From the NCBI RefSeq assembly GCF_001014975.1, contig NZ_BBXA01000013.1, positions 1-64,000 on the forward strand: 64,000 bases of DNA. The letters are read 5' to 3'. The position numbers and the translations under genes were made by a program. The DNA is from Novosphingobium sp. MD-1. Its GTDB lineage: Bacteria; Pseudomonadota; Alphaproteobacteria; Sphingomonadales; Sphingomonadaceae. Below the pieces are notes generated by a model, which was given only the letters and a program-made list of their open reading frames with translations, had not been told where the DNA came from and made no database searches. Positions 26,523 through 35,046 of the stretch are shown here, piece by piece. The number at the start of each line of letters is the position of its first letter. Within the stretch, counting starts at the first letter, position 1.

Positions 26523-27256
26523 CCCGCGTGCCTGCGGCCTTGCGCGAACATGGGCCCGGAGGCGTGGGGGTCACGGCGATTTGCGGTATGGCAACTGCGC
26601 TGATTAGGGCATGCCCGGCAAAGTTCCACCGAATTCACCAGCCAGCCATCGAGCTTGCTTAGCTGAATCCGTTCGTAGAACTGAAAGCCCAGGCGCCCGT
26701 CCACCTGCCAGCGGACTTCCGCCGGGCGTTGCAGGAAGTTCTTGATGGACACCATGATCTGCGTGCCATGCGGGAATGTACGTGGCGTCTTCAGAGTGAC
26801 GCCGCCACCGCCCGGCGTGATATCGATCAGACTGGCTTCCACTTCCAGCGCCGCGGTCGAAAGCAGCACGCGCGCGCACCGCTGGATGCGCGGGGTGGAT
26901 CGGCGCGCATCCTTCGGCGTCGTCGCGGACAGGACGTTTTCCACGTCGATGCAGTAATCGAACTGCACGCCAGCCGTCCCGGGCCGCACCCAGCGCACCG
27001 TGGCGTCCACCGACAGGCTGCCGCCGAATTCCAGCACAACCCGATCGTCCACGCGCAGCGTCTGCTGCGTCCGGATCTGGGCACCGGACGAGGATACGTC
27101 CCGCACAAGGCACATGTCATCGGCATCGCCACCAATGAGCCTTGCGACCAGCAGCACCGAATGGGACCGTTGCGATGCCCTTCGCCCCAGCGGCCCGTCG
27201 GTCATCGTCCCGGGCTGCAACTCGGCGGGTTTCAGAAAGTCGATTGCGGTCGGCAT
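26519..27256 (-). CDS. Tandem PilZ-domain protein (c-di-GMP receptor)
   Basis: A 245-residue protein with start ATG 27256 after GGAGAGGTG. The first PilZ domain has Arg26xxxArg30 (RASQR) and Asp53xSerxxGly58 (DVSSSG), the standard c-di-GMP-binding set. The second has Arg119xxxArg123 (RSTPR) but DITPGG in place of DxSxxG, so binding is less sure. The C-terminal tail has CRACPNQRSC, three cysteines that may bind metal. There is no YcgR N-terminal domain. It follows the che cluster by 167 AT-rich bases and may link c-di-GMP to chemosensory output. Confidence 0.88.
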   Translation of the reverse strand: MPTAIDFLKPAELQPGTMTDGPLGRRASQRSHSVLLVARLIGGDADDMCLVRDVSSSGAQIRTQQTLRVDDRVVLEFGGSLSVDATVRWVRPGTAGVQFDYCIDVENVLSATTPKDARRSTPRIQRCARVLLSTAALEVEASLIDITPGGGGVTLKTPRTFPHGTQIMVSIKNFLQRPAEVRWQVDGRLGFQFYERIQLSKLDGWLVNSVELCRACPNQRSCHTANRRDPHASGPMFAQGRRHAG

Positions 27257-27422
27257 GGAACACCTCTCCGGTTCATCACGCCGCCAGGATACGCAAAGCA
27301 AGAAATGAATTCGTAATCGCACCTTGCGGTTAAATGAAATGGAAAAACGTTGAAATATTAATCATCGATGAGGTTGATTTTTCTCATAAAATCCCTGTCT
27401 ATTTTTGAGATCGTTATGAAAT

Positions 27423-27698
27423 TCACTGGTTAATTGCTGGCCCTTCGAAACGACTCGCCAACATATCGATATCGATCATGAAGCGGGTGCCCCCGGGGGT
27501 GACGGCATCGCCCAGCAGGCCGGACAGGGCGCGCAACTGCTGGCCGATCAGATCGATCGCCTGCAGTTCGCGCAGGTGGTTGGCGATGACGTTCGCGTCG
27601 GCGCACAAGCGTGTTCCCAGCGCTTCCACATCCTCGCTCAGCTCCAGCAGCACGTCCGCCGCGACGCGGACATGCGCATGTCCCGATGCTCCGTTCAT
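27423..27698 (-). CDS. Small helical chemotaxis-operon protein with CheZ-like DLIGQ motif
   Basis: A 91-residue protein coupled to cheW by ATGA. The core (about residues 12-62) is one long amphipathic helix pattern ending in LQAIDLIGQQLRALSGLL. Asp49 and Gln53 in DLIGQ match the spacing and setting of the CheZ phosphatase residues (DLTGQ, Asp143 and Gln147 in enterobacteria). Full CheZ is over 200 residues, so this could be a minimal CheY-P phosphatase or an adaptor. No database family is claimed; function is inference from motif and operon. Confidence 0.7.
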   Translation of the reverse strand: MNGASGHAHVRVAADVLLELSEDVEALGTRLCADANVIANHLRELQAIDLIGQQLRALSGLLGDAVTPGGTRFMIDIDMLASRFEGPAINQ

Positions 27699-28141
27699 GC
27701 CGCACACCCCAACTCTTCCGGCGCATCCTCAAGAATGGCCTCAAGGTTAAGCACCATCACCATCCGGTCGCCAACCGTCGCAAGCCCTTCGAGAAATGGT
27801 ACGATCGCCTCCAGCGATACCGCCGGCGGCGGCTGCATCGCATCGGACGGCACGGTCACGATATCGCTCACCGAATCCACGATCAGCCCGCGCGCCTGGC
27901 CGCGCACCTGCGTGACGATGATCGCGTGGCGCGGGGAGGCGTCGGTAACCTGCCAGCCCAGGCGCGCGCTCAGATCGATTACCGGCAGCACGCTTCCGCG
28001 CAGATTCACCACACCCGCGACATAGTCCGGCACGCGCGGCAGCCGGGCGGCCGGCGTCCAGGCGCGGATTTCGCGGATCGCCATGATGTCTATGCCGAAG
28101 ATCTGTCCGGCCACTTCGAAAGTAATCAGTTCGCGATGCAT
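27695..28141 (-). CDS. cheW: Chemotaxis coupling protein CheW
   Basis: A 148-residue CheW (start ATG 28141, MHRELITFEVAGQIFGI, after GGAG). It has the double beta-barrel pattern IREIRAWTPAARLPRVPDYVAG and VVNLRGSVLPVIDLSARLG, the strongest CheW signature. It links receptors to CheA in the signalling array. It begins 19 bases after the cheY stop. Confidence 0.96.
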   Translation of the reverse strand: MHRELITFEVAGQIFGIDIMAIREIRAWTPAARLPRVPDYVAGVVNLRGSVLPVIDLSARLGWQVTDASPRHAIIVTQVRGQARGLIVDSVSDIVTVPSDAMQPPPAVSLEAIVPFLEGLATVGDRMVMVLNLEAILEDAPEELGCAA

Positions 28142-28160
28142 GGCTCGCTCCTTCTGTCCA

Positions 28161-28532
28161 TCAATGAGCAACACGCCGCACGGCGGCCACCAGCTTTTCG
28201 GCGTCGAACGGTTTCACGATCCAACCGGTGGCGCCGGCATCACGGGCGCGCGCCTTCTTCTGGTCCGAACTTTCGGTGGTCAGCACCAGGATCGGCCGAT
28301 CGCGATGCCGGCTCCCGGCGCGCAGGCGCTCGATCAGCCCGAAGCCATCAAGGCGCGGCATGTTGATGTCGGTAATGACGACGTCGGCCTCGTTGGCGGC
28401 CAGCCATTCGAGCGCGGCCTGGCCGTCTTCGGCCTGAACGACGCTGAAGCCGTGGCTGCTCAGCGCGTGGTTCAGCAACGCGCGCATGCTGGCGCTGTCA
28501 TCTACAGTCAGAACGCGGGTCTGTTTGTTCAT
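28161..28532 (-). CDS. cheY: Single-domain response regulator CheY
   Basis: A 123-residue stand-alone receiver. Asp11-Asp12, phosphoacceptor Asp55 (VVITDINMPRLDG), the Thr of VLTTESS and the Lys of IVKPF are all present. It takes phosphate from CheA and carries the output. No flagellar switch genes are in the window, so the target is not known. Confidence 0.95.
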   Translation of the reverse strand: MNKQTRVLTVDDSASMRALLNHALSSHGFSVVQAEDGQAALEWLAANEADVVITDINMPRLDGFGLIERLRAGSRHRDRPILVLTTESSDQKKARARDAGATGWIVKPFDAEKLVAAVRRVAH

Positions 28533-28547
28533 GGGCGGGACTCACTT

Positions 28548-29108
28548 TCAGAAGAGTTCGACATCGCCGTTGGCGCGGCGCGGTCTGGTTTCAGGCACTT
28601 CGTGCGGGGCAAGGCTGTTCACCACATGGCGGCAGCGGACCTGTCCCCGCACCGGACGAAAATCGACGCGTCGGGCGTTGGAGCCGCCAAGGTCTGCGTG
28701 CTGCAGCACGATCCGTTCGCGTTCCAGAAAGTTGCGCGCGAAATCCGCGTTCGCCGTGCCGATGGCTTTCATCCCGGTTCGCAGGTTGGCTCCACCGTAA
28801 AGGTGCGCGCGCAAATCCGCCTTGCAGGCGCCCTGCGCCAGCATCTCGTTGATCAGCATTTCCATCAGATAGGTGCCGTAATGCACGTCGATCCTGCCGC
28901 CACCGTGCGCGCTGGGCGGCTCGGCCAGCAGGAAGTGGTTCATGCCCCCGACCCCGGCCAGAGGGTCAAAGAGGCAGGCGGCAACGCAACTGCCCAGGAC
29001 GGTGCTGAATTCGTCACGCGGATCGCTGGTTGCGCGCGCATCGCCCTGCAGGATCGTTACCCGCCGCATCTCCTGCATCGGGGGGAAGGGAGCATGGTGC
29101 ATGGTCAT
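28548..29108 (-). CDS. cheD: Chemoreceptor glutamine deamidase CheD
   Basis: A 186-residue protein; ATG 29108 is set by its ATGA overlap with cheB. The catalytic pattern is intact: Thr and Cys in STVLGSCVAACLFD and His in GGMNHFLL, with YGGANL following. CheD deamidates receptor glutamines and can interact with CheC-like phosphatases. Its presence together with CheR and CheB shows a full adaptation set. Confidence 0.95.
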   Translation of the reverse strand: MTMHHAPFPPMQEMRRVTILQGDARATSDPRDEFSTVLGSCVAACLFDPLAGVGGMNHFLLAEPPSAHGGGRIDVHYGTYLMEMLINEMLAQGACKADLRAHLYGGANLRTGMKAIGTANADFARNFLERERIVLQHADLGGSNARRVDFRPVRGQVRCRHVVNSLAPHEVPETRPRRANGDVELF

Positions 29109-30136
29109 GCCGCGCCTCCCGCAAGCAGGTGATCGGCGATGCGCTCGATCGGCGCCACGACACGCGCCGCGCCAAGCGAGATCGCCGCACGCGGCATCCC
29201 GAACACGATGGACGTCGCCTCGTCCTGCGCGATGGTTTTCGCGCCCGCCCGTGCCATCGCCAGCAGGCCTTGCGCGCCGTCGCAGCCCATGCCCGTCAGC
29301 ACGGCGCCGGCAGCGCGCGCGCCCACGGTCTGCGCGGCCGATTGCAACAGCACATCCACGCTGGGCAGGTGCCCCGCAACCGGATCTCCGGTCCGCAACT
29401 TGATGCATGGCGTGGCCGTTCCGCCAATGCGCATGTGGCGATGATCGCCCGGCGCGATGTAGACACGGCCCGGATGCATCGGCATGTCCGGTTCAGCCAC
29501 CACCACCTCCGCATCACAAATGGCGTTCAGCGAATTGGCGATCGCCGGCACGAACCGGGCGTTGACGTGCTGCACGATTGCGGTGGGAGGGCAATCGGCC
29601 GGAAAGCCGCGAAGCAGCGTCTGCAGGGCCTCTATGCCACCGGTCGATGCGCCGATCGCGATCAGGGCCGGTCGTGCCGTACCACCGCGGGCGACCTCCC
29701 GGCTTGCCATCACCCCGCCATCCCGCGCTTGCCGGGCCTCGCTGAATCTGACCTGCGCGGCCTCGTGGATCAGATCGGGCAGAGCATCGCCACCGGTCCG
29801 GTCCACCGTGATGTCCGCTTTCGAACAGCAGGCGACAGCCCCGAGCATGAGCGCCCGGGCGGTAACCTCGGCGCCCTTGGTGGTCGCCCCGGACACGATG
29901 ATGACCGGCGTGGGCCGCAGGGTCATGATCTTTTCCAGGAAATCGAGCCCGTTCATCCCGGGCATCTCGATGTCCAGCGTTACCACATCGGGATTCAGGC
30001 GCTTTATCAGGTTGCGCCCCTCGACAGCGTTGGCGGCGGCGCCGACCACCTCGATCCCCGCTTCGCCCGACAATCGGGACAGCAGCAGGGCCCGCATCGT
30101 GGCGGAATCATCGATCACCAGGACACGAATGGTCAT
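29105..30136 (-). CDS. cheB: Protein-glutamate methylesterase/deamidase CheB
   Basis: A 343-residue CheB with start ATG 30136 in an ATGA overlap with cheR. The receiver has Asp10, phosphoacceptor Asp55 and Lys106. The esterase triad is complete: Ser164 (IGASTGG), His190 (IVQHV) and Asp286 (TGMGCDGA), at the very positions known in Salmonella. It demethylates receptors in answer to CheA phosphorylation. A second, altered CheB lies at 35047. Confidence 0.97.
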   Translation of the reverse strand: MTIRVLVIDDSATMRALLLSRLSGEAGIEVVGAAANAVEGRNLIKRLNPDVVTLDIEMPGMNGLDFLEKIMTLRPTPVIIVSGATTKGAEVTARALMLGAVACCSKADITVDRTGGDALPDLIHEAAQVRFSEARQARDGGVMASREVARGGTARPALIAIGASTGGIEALQTLLRGFPADCPPTAIVQHVNARFVPAIANSLNAICDAEVVVAEPDMPMHPGRVYIAPGDHRHMRIGGTATPCIKLRTGDPVAGHLPSVDVLLQSAAQTVGARAAGAVLTGMGCDGAQGLLAMARAGAKTIAQDEATSIVFGMPRAAISLGAARVVAPIERIADHLLAGGAA

Positions 30137-31005
30137 GCCGCGGCCTTTCGGTAAATAGTGGGGCCTACCGGCCGTAGGATGCGCGCCGCCGGTCCGGTCA
30201 CGCGCTCGCTGTGCCCGATGTAAAGGTAGCCCCCCGGAGCGAGAGCATCGGCGAACCGCGCCACGAGCTGCTCCTTCGTCTCTGCATCGAAGTAGATCAT
30301 CACGTTCCGGCAAAAGATGACGTCGAACGGGTGCCGCATGGGCCAAGGCCCCAGCAAATTGAGGATGCGAAAACGCACCAGCGCGCGCGTCAGGTCGCTG
30401 ACGGTCGCCATCCCGTCGGCTTCCTGCGTCCAGCACCGGCGCAATTCCTGGGGCACGGGTTCCAGATCCTTGGCGGGATAGGTCGCCGCTTCGGCTTGCC
30501 GCAGGACATGCGGGGCAAGATCCGTTGCCAGCATCTTCAGATCGCGCCCGGCCAGCCTTCGTCCGGCCAGTGGCTCGCTGCCCAGCAGGGTCATGGCCAG
30601 CGACCATGTTTCCTCGCCACTCGAACAGCCCGCCGACCACAGCCTTACGCCGCGCCCGGCTTCCAGCGATGCGACGAGCGCCGGCCTGACCTGTTCGGCA
30701 AAATGCGCGAAATGGTGCGGTTCACGGTAGAAGAACGTGTGGTTGGTGGTCAGCGCCGCCACCGCGCGCGCTTCTTCCGCCGCATCGGTGCGCAACCGTG
30801 CAACGTAGTTTCCGAAACTGCCGCATCCGGTTTCGCGCACCAGCGGCGCGAGCCGCGAATAGACCAGCATGGCCTTGCCTTCCGGCAGTATGATGCCGGC
30901 ATGGGCATAGGCGATATCGGACAGTGCCCGGAAGTCGACCACCGAATAGATGGCCGGGCTGATACCGGGCAGCGGTTCGGCAAAACCGGCGTGCGCGGCG
31001 CTCAT
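30133..31005 (-). CDS. cheR: Chemoreceptor methyltransferase CheR
   Basis: A 290-residue SAM-dependent enzyme that methylates receptor glutamates. The N-terminal helical domain is followed by the SAM site LWSAGCSSGEETWSLAM, the TNHTFFYREPHHF stretch and FDVIFCRNVMIYFD. The beta-subdomain that docks on receptor C-terminal pentapeptides is present in the middle region. Both nearby receptors end in DWSEF, a candidate docking tail. It is coupled to cheA and cheB by ATGA overlaps. Confidence 0.96.
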   Translation of the reverse strand: MSAAHAGFAEPLPGISPAIYSVVDFRALSDIAYAHAGIILPEGKAMLVYSRLAPLVRETGCGSFGNYVARLRTDAAEEARAVAALTTNHTFFYREPHHFAHFAEQVRPALVASLEAGRGVRLWSAGCSSGEETWSLAMTLLGSEPLAGRRLAGRDLKMLATDLAPHVLRQAEAATYPAKDLEPVPQELRRCWTQEADGMATVSDLTRALVRFRILNLLGPWPMRHPFDVIFCRNVMIYFDAETKEQLVARFADALAPGGYLYIGHSERVTGPAARILRPVGPTIYRKAAA

Positions 31006-33125
31006 GCTGCCTGCCTTTCGGAAAGGATGTTCATCGCGCCGGCCGCAAGGCCATCGACATCAAGGATCAGCGCAACCTGTCCGTCGCCAAGGATCGTCGC
31101 GCCGGCGACGCCTTCGACCTGGTGAAAGTGCGTATCCAGGCTCTTGATGACGAACTGGCGCTGATCGTGAATGTGGTCGACCAGCAGCGCCGCTTTGCCC
31201 GCCGCTTCGGTATCGACCACGACCAGGACACCCCGTTCGCCGTCCGGCGCGGACCCGCCGATTCCGATCGTCTCGCCCACCGGCAGAACCGGGATGTAGC
31301 GTCCGCGCAGGTTGATCATATGGCGACCGCCCATCGCTTGCAGATCGCCCGGTTCCGGCCGCAGGCATTCGACGATATGGGCCAGCGGCACGACCATGGT
31401 CTCGTCACCAACCCCGACGACCATGCCATCGGCGATGGCCAGCGTCAGAGGCAGCGTGAGCGTGAACGTGGTGCCTTTGCCGAAATGGGATTCGATCGTC
31501 ACGCGACCGCCGAGATCCTTCACGTTCTGACGCACCACATCCATGCCGACGCCCCGCCCGGAAACGCTGGTGACGCTGGCGGCGGTCGAAAAGCCGGGCG
31601 CGAAAATCAGGTTGTCGATCTCTTCCGGCGAAAGCTGCGCGTCGGCCGAGACCAGCCCTTGCGCCACGGCCTTGGCCAGCACGCGTTCGCGATCGATACC
31701 GCGTCCGTCATCGGCGATCCGGATCAGAATGCGGCCCGACCGATGCTCGGCCGACAAGGTCAGCGTGCCATCGGCCTCCTTGCCCGCGGCAAGCCGCTCC
31801 TCTGCGCTTTCGATACCGTGATCGACCGCGTTGCGGATCAGGTGGGTCAAGGGTTCGCCCAGCCGTTCGATCACGGTCTTGTCGAGCTCGGTCGCTTCGC
31901 CCGACAGCGACAGACGGACATGCTTGCCCGTGGATGCCGCCAGTTCGCGCAATATCCGGGGCACGCGGCTGAAGACCGTGCCGATCGGCTGCGCGCGAAT
32001 CGACATGGCGCTTTCCTGGATGTCGCGCGTCAGGGAATCGAGCAGGGTCAGCTCCTCGCTGGCGGAAACCCCCTGGTTCGCCATGCGCTGCGCCACCATC
32101 GCCTGCGCGATCACCAGTTCGCCCACGGAATCGATCAGCCGGTCGAGCTTGGCCAGGTCGATGCGGATGGTCTGCCCTGCGACAGCCGCCGGAGACGCCG
32201 CGGCGGCTGTATCTGCGGCAGCGGCCGCCGGGGCGCTGTCGGCCGGCTGCGATCGGGATTCGGCAGCCTGCTTCACGCTCACCGCCGGCAAAGCGCTTTC
32301 GATACGCGGCGCCGGAATGGCCGCATCGTTACCCATCGCGATCGAACAATCGTCTCCCACGAAATCGAAGATGTCACGCGCCTCTGCCTCATCGACATGC
32401 GCGGGCATGCGGAACGTCCAGCCAAGGTATCCCTGCCCGGGGACAAGCAGGTCGAGTGGCGGGACGTTCGCCGTGTCGCACAGGATGCATTCCCCGCCGA
32501 GGCTTGCGACTTCGCGCAGCAGCAGAAGAGGTTCGCCGCCGTTAAGCATGGCTCCGGCATGCGGACGCACATGCAACAGCCAGCCCTCGGCCGTTTCACC
32601 CGCTTCCGCGGCTGCCGTCTCATCCACCCCCACAAGGTCGTCCAGCAGCGAATCAAGGTCGAAATCCAGCTCGGCATCGTCTGCCGAGGCGGCCGGTCCG
32701 CATTCATCGACGGCCACGGCCACCGCCTCCTCTGCCGGCTTCGCGCCACCGCCACCCTGCGCGGCGGCCAGCTCCGCTACGACGGCGGCATCGTCGACAT
32801 CCGGCGCCCCCTCGCGCACCGCCGCGACATGATCGCTGAGCACATCCAGAGCGCGAAGGAGCAGATCAACCAGACCCGGCGTCAGGTCGACCATCCCTTC
32901 ACGCACATCCGAAAGCAGCGTTTCGAACGTGTGCGTATAGGCCTGCAGCGCGGCAAACCCGAAAGCGCCGGCGCCGCCCTTGATCGAATGCACCGCGCGA
33001 AAGATCGCGTTGACGGTCTCGGCGTCGTGCGTCCCCGCCTGGCACGCGGCAAGCCCGGCTTCGGCGGCCGCCAGCGATTCTTCGCATTCGACGAAGAATA
33101 TCTGCTGAAGTTCCTCGTTCGTCAT
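31002..33125 (-). CDS. cheA: Chemotaxis histidine kinase CheA
   Basis: A 707-residue kinase. The P1 Hpt domain has phospho-His46 (FRAVHSIKGGAGAFG). A long Ala/Glu-rich linker and a possible CheY-binding P2 (around 170-270) follow, then the dimerisation domain (KLDRLIDSVGELVIAQ), the ATPase (HLIRNAVDHGIE; DDGRGID; GRGVGMDVV) and a C-terminal CheW-like domain. It is the centre of the array. Overlaps of 4 bases join it to the STAS gene upstream and cheR downstream. Confidence 0.97.
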   Translation of the reverse strand: MTNEELQQIFFVECEESLAAAEAGLAACQAGTHDAETVNAIFRAVHSIKGGAGAFGFAALQAYTHTFETLLSDVREGMVDLTPGLVDLLLRALDVLSDHVAAVREGAPDVDDAAVVAELAAAQGGGGAKPAEEAVAVAVDECGPAASADDAELDFDLDSLLDDLVGVDETAAAEAGETAEGWLLHVRPHAGAMLNGGEPLLLLREVASLGGECILCDTANVPPLDLLVPGQGYLGWTFRMPAHVDEAEARDIFDFVGDDCSIAMGNDAAIPAPRIESALPAVSVKQAAESRSQPADSAPAAAAADTAAAASPAAVAGQTIRIDLAKLDRLIDSVGELVIAQAMVAQRMANQGVSASEELTLLDSLTRDIQESAMSIRAQPIGTVFSRVPRILRELAASTGKHVRLSLSGEATELDKTVIERLGEPLTHLIRNAVDHGIESAEERLAAGKEADGTLTLSAEHRSGRILIRIADDGRGIDRERVLAKAVAQGLVSADAQLSPEEIDNLIFAPGFSTAASVTSVSGRGVGMDVVRQNVKDLGGRVTIESHFGKGTTFTLTLPLTLAIADGMVVGVGDETMVVPLAHIVECLRPEPGDLQAMGGRHMINLRGRYIPVLPVGETIGIGGSAPDGERGVLVVVDTEAAGKAALLVDHIHDQRQFVIKSLDTHFHQVEGVAGATILGDGQVALILDVDGLAAGAMNILSERQAA

Positions 33126-33382
33126 GCCGGTTCACTTTCGTTCAGGATAGCGGCGAGTCCCGCCATGCGCGCGATTTCGGACAGGGCTTGCGACGGCACG
33201 ATGCGAACGGTGTCGCTGGTCTTGCGCGCGCTGATGACAAGCTGCAGCAGGGCCTGGCTGACGTGCGTCACCTGCGCGGCGTCGATCGTCAGCGGACCTG
33301 TGCCGACCGCCGCGACAAGATCGGGCAGCAAAGCCTCTACAGTCGCGCGATCGCAGCGGGGGGGAAGCGGAAATGTCTGCAT
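33122..33382 (-). CDS. STAS-domain protein (anti-anti-sigma-like)
   Basis: An 86-residue protein fitting one STAS domain: strands and helices around GPLTIDAAQVTHVSQALLQLV. The expected central Ser of anti-anti-sigma factors is in HVSQALL, which could be phosphorylated. STAS proteins of this size occur at the head of several che clusters (compare the MlaB-like proteins), but their role in the array is not well understood. It is joined to cheA by ATGA. Confidence 0.8.
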   Translation of the reverse strand: MQTFPLPPRCDRATVEALLPDLVAAVGTGPLTIDAAQVTHVSQALLQLVISARKTSDTVRIVPSQALSEIARMAGLAAILNESEPA

Positions 33383-33415
33383 GATGAAACGGCGTCCTTT
33401 GCGGGCTGGCGCGGC

Positions 33416-34825
33416 TCAGAATTCGGACCAGTCGTCTGCCTGGTCGGCGACAGCGGCCGCCGGTTCGGAAGCGAGAGCAAGATTGCCTTGCACCCTGGGT
33501 ATCGACGGGATTGAAGGCTGGGATCGCGCCGCCGGGCGATAGGCGGGACGGTCTTCGCTTTCGCCCATGCGGAACCGGTCCACCAGCGCGGTCAGTTCAT
33601 GCGCTTCGCTGGCGAGACTGCGCGCCGCGGCCGTGGCCTGTTCGACCATCGCCGCGTTCTGCTGCGTCATGCGATCCATCTCGCCAACCGATGTGTTGAC
33701 GTGGCGCAGATTCTGCGCCTGCTCCTGCGCGGTATCGGCAATCTCCGTAACCAGCGCCGAGATGTCACCGACACCCCCGACGATCCTTTCAAGCAGGCCG
33801 CCGGCTTCACCCACCAGCATCACGCCGTCGGCAACCTGCCGCGAACTCTGGGTGATCAGTTCCTTGATGTCTCGCGCGGCGTTGGCGGAGCGCTGGGCCA
33901 GCGCCCGCACTTCGTTCGCCACCACGGCGAAGCCCTTTCCGGCATCGCCTGCGCGCGCCGCTTCAACCCCTGCGTTCAGCGCGAGCAGGTTGGTCTGGAA
34001 AGCGATGCCGTCGATCACGTTGATGATCTGGCTGATTTCGCGCGCGGACGACTCGATCGCGGACATCGCCTCGGTCGCCCGCGTCACCACCTCGCCGCCT
34101 TCGCTGGCTTCGCGATGCGCGGCCCCGATGGTCTGCTGCACTTCGCCGGCGCGTTCCGCCGTCGACACCATCTTGCCGGTGATCTGGTTCATGGCCACCG
34201 CCGTTTCTTCGAGGCTGGCCGCCTGGCGTTCGTTGCGCTGGGCAAGATCGTCCGACGCGGCCCGGATTTCCGATGCTCCGACCAGCACCCCGGAGGCTGC
34301 GGCCCGCACCGACTGGAGCGCCGTGGCAAGGGCTTCGGCCGCCGCGTTGAAATCCCGCCGGACGGCATCGTACGCGCCGGGGAAGGGCTTCTCGAGACGG
34401 AATTCCAGATCGTTGGCCGCAAGGTGCCCCAAGCCGTCGCTGAGGCTGTTGATGATTTCGCGCTCCTCGGCGGCGCGGCCTTTGCGCAGTTCCAGCGCAT
34501 TGTTGCGAAAGATCGCCATCGCCTTGGTCATCCGGCCAACGCAATCGCGGTATTCGGTGAAGCGGACCGGCGCATCGACATCGCCCGCAGCCAACGCCTC
34601 CATGCGTTGCACGGTCTGGACATAGGGCGTGCAGATCGCGCCGCGCGCGTATGCCAGGATCGCCACCGCCGTCACCGCAAGGGCCAGCGCGGCTGCCATC
34701 ACCGGGGCGCTGCCGCCGGCGGCGAGCACCAGAATCACGCCAGCGCCGGAAAGCGCCGCCTGAATAGAGATCAGAACGGCGAATTTCGTGCGGATCGGCG
34801 CGTCTTTGACAAACCAGTCTAACAT
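33416..34825 (-). CDS. Methyl-accepting chemotaxis protein, no periplasmic sensor
   Basis: A 469-residue receptor. Two transmembrane helices lie close together at about 14-36 and 42-60, with no ligand-binding loop between them, so sensing is likely cytoplasmic or through the membrane state. A HAMP-like linker and a further linker follow, then the signalling hairpin with the tip IINVIDGIAFQTNLLALNAG and FAVVANEVRALAQRS. It ends in DDWSEF, a probable CheR/CheB tether. It leads the che operon. Confidence 0.95.
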   Translation of the reverse strand: MLDWFVKDAPIRTKFAVLISIQAALSGAGVILVLAAGGSAPVMAAALALAVTAVAILAYARGAICTPYVQTVQRMEALAAGDVDAPVRFTEYRDCVGRMTKAMAIFRNNALELRKGRAAEEREIINSLSDGLGHLAANDLEFRLEKPFPGAYDAVRRDFNAAAEALATALQSVRAAASGVLVGASEIRAASDDLAQRNERQAASLEETAVAMNQITGKMVSTAERAGEVQQTIGAAHREASEGGEVVTRATEAMSAIESSAREISQIINVIDGIAFQTNLLALNAGVEAARAGDAGKGFAVVANEVRALAQRSANAARDIKELITQSSRQVADGVMLVGEAGGLLERIVGGVGDISALVTEIADTAQEQAQNLRHVNTSVGEMDRMTQQNAAMVEQATAAARSLASEAHELTALVDRFRMGESEDRPAYRPAARSQPSIPSIPRVQGNLALASEPAAAVADQADDWSEF

Positions 34826-34932
34826 CGGACCTCCTGCACCAGCCCCATCCCGACAGCGCCATCTGGCCGCGCGGGACTTGCGGTGTGGTGCAGGGTTTAT
34901 CCCTACGTAATGAACGCAAGGCCCTGTTCGGG

Positions 34933-34950
34933 GATCGTAAATCTACGATC
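34933..34950. promoter_or_regulatory. Inverted repeat between divergent chemosensory units
   Basis: GATCGTA and TACGATC flank AATC, a perfect 7-bp dyad in the 221-base region between the receptor and the second cheB. It may be a shared operator for the two divergent units. The binding protein is unknown. Confidence 0.4.
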
Positions 34951-35046
34951 AGGCGGCAGCGGTTTGCTTGCTTTTTATGGTTAGAAGGGACCCGTGCCCT
35001 AGCGGCTGACGAATCCACCAATACGTTGAAATGAAAGACTTATGCC

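Noticed and set aside
27257..27422. AT-rich gap between che cluster and PilZ gene considered as an insertion scar
   Set aside because: No terminal repeats, target duplication or transposase remnant; it is more simply the PilZ promoter region.
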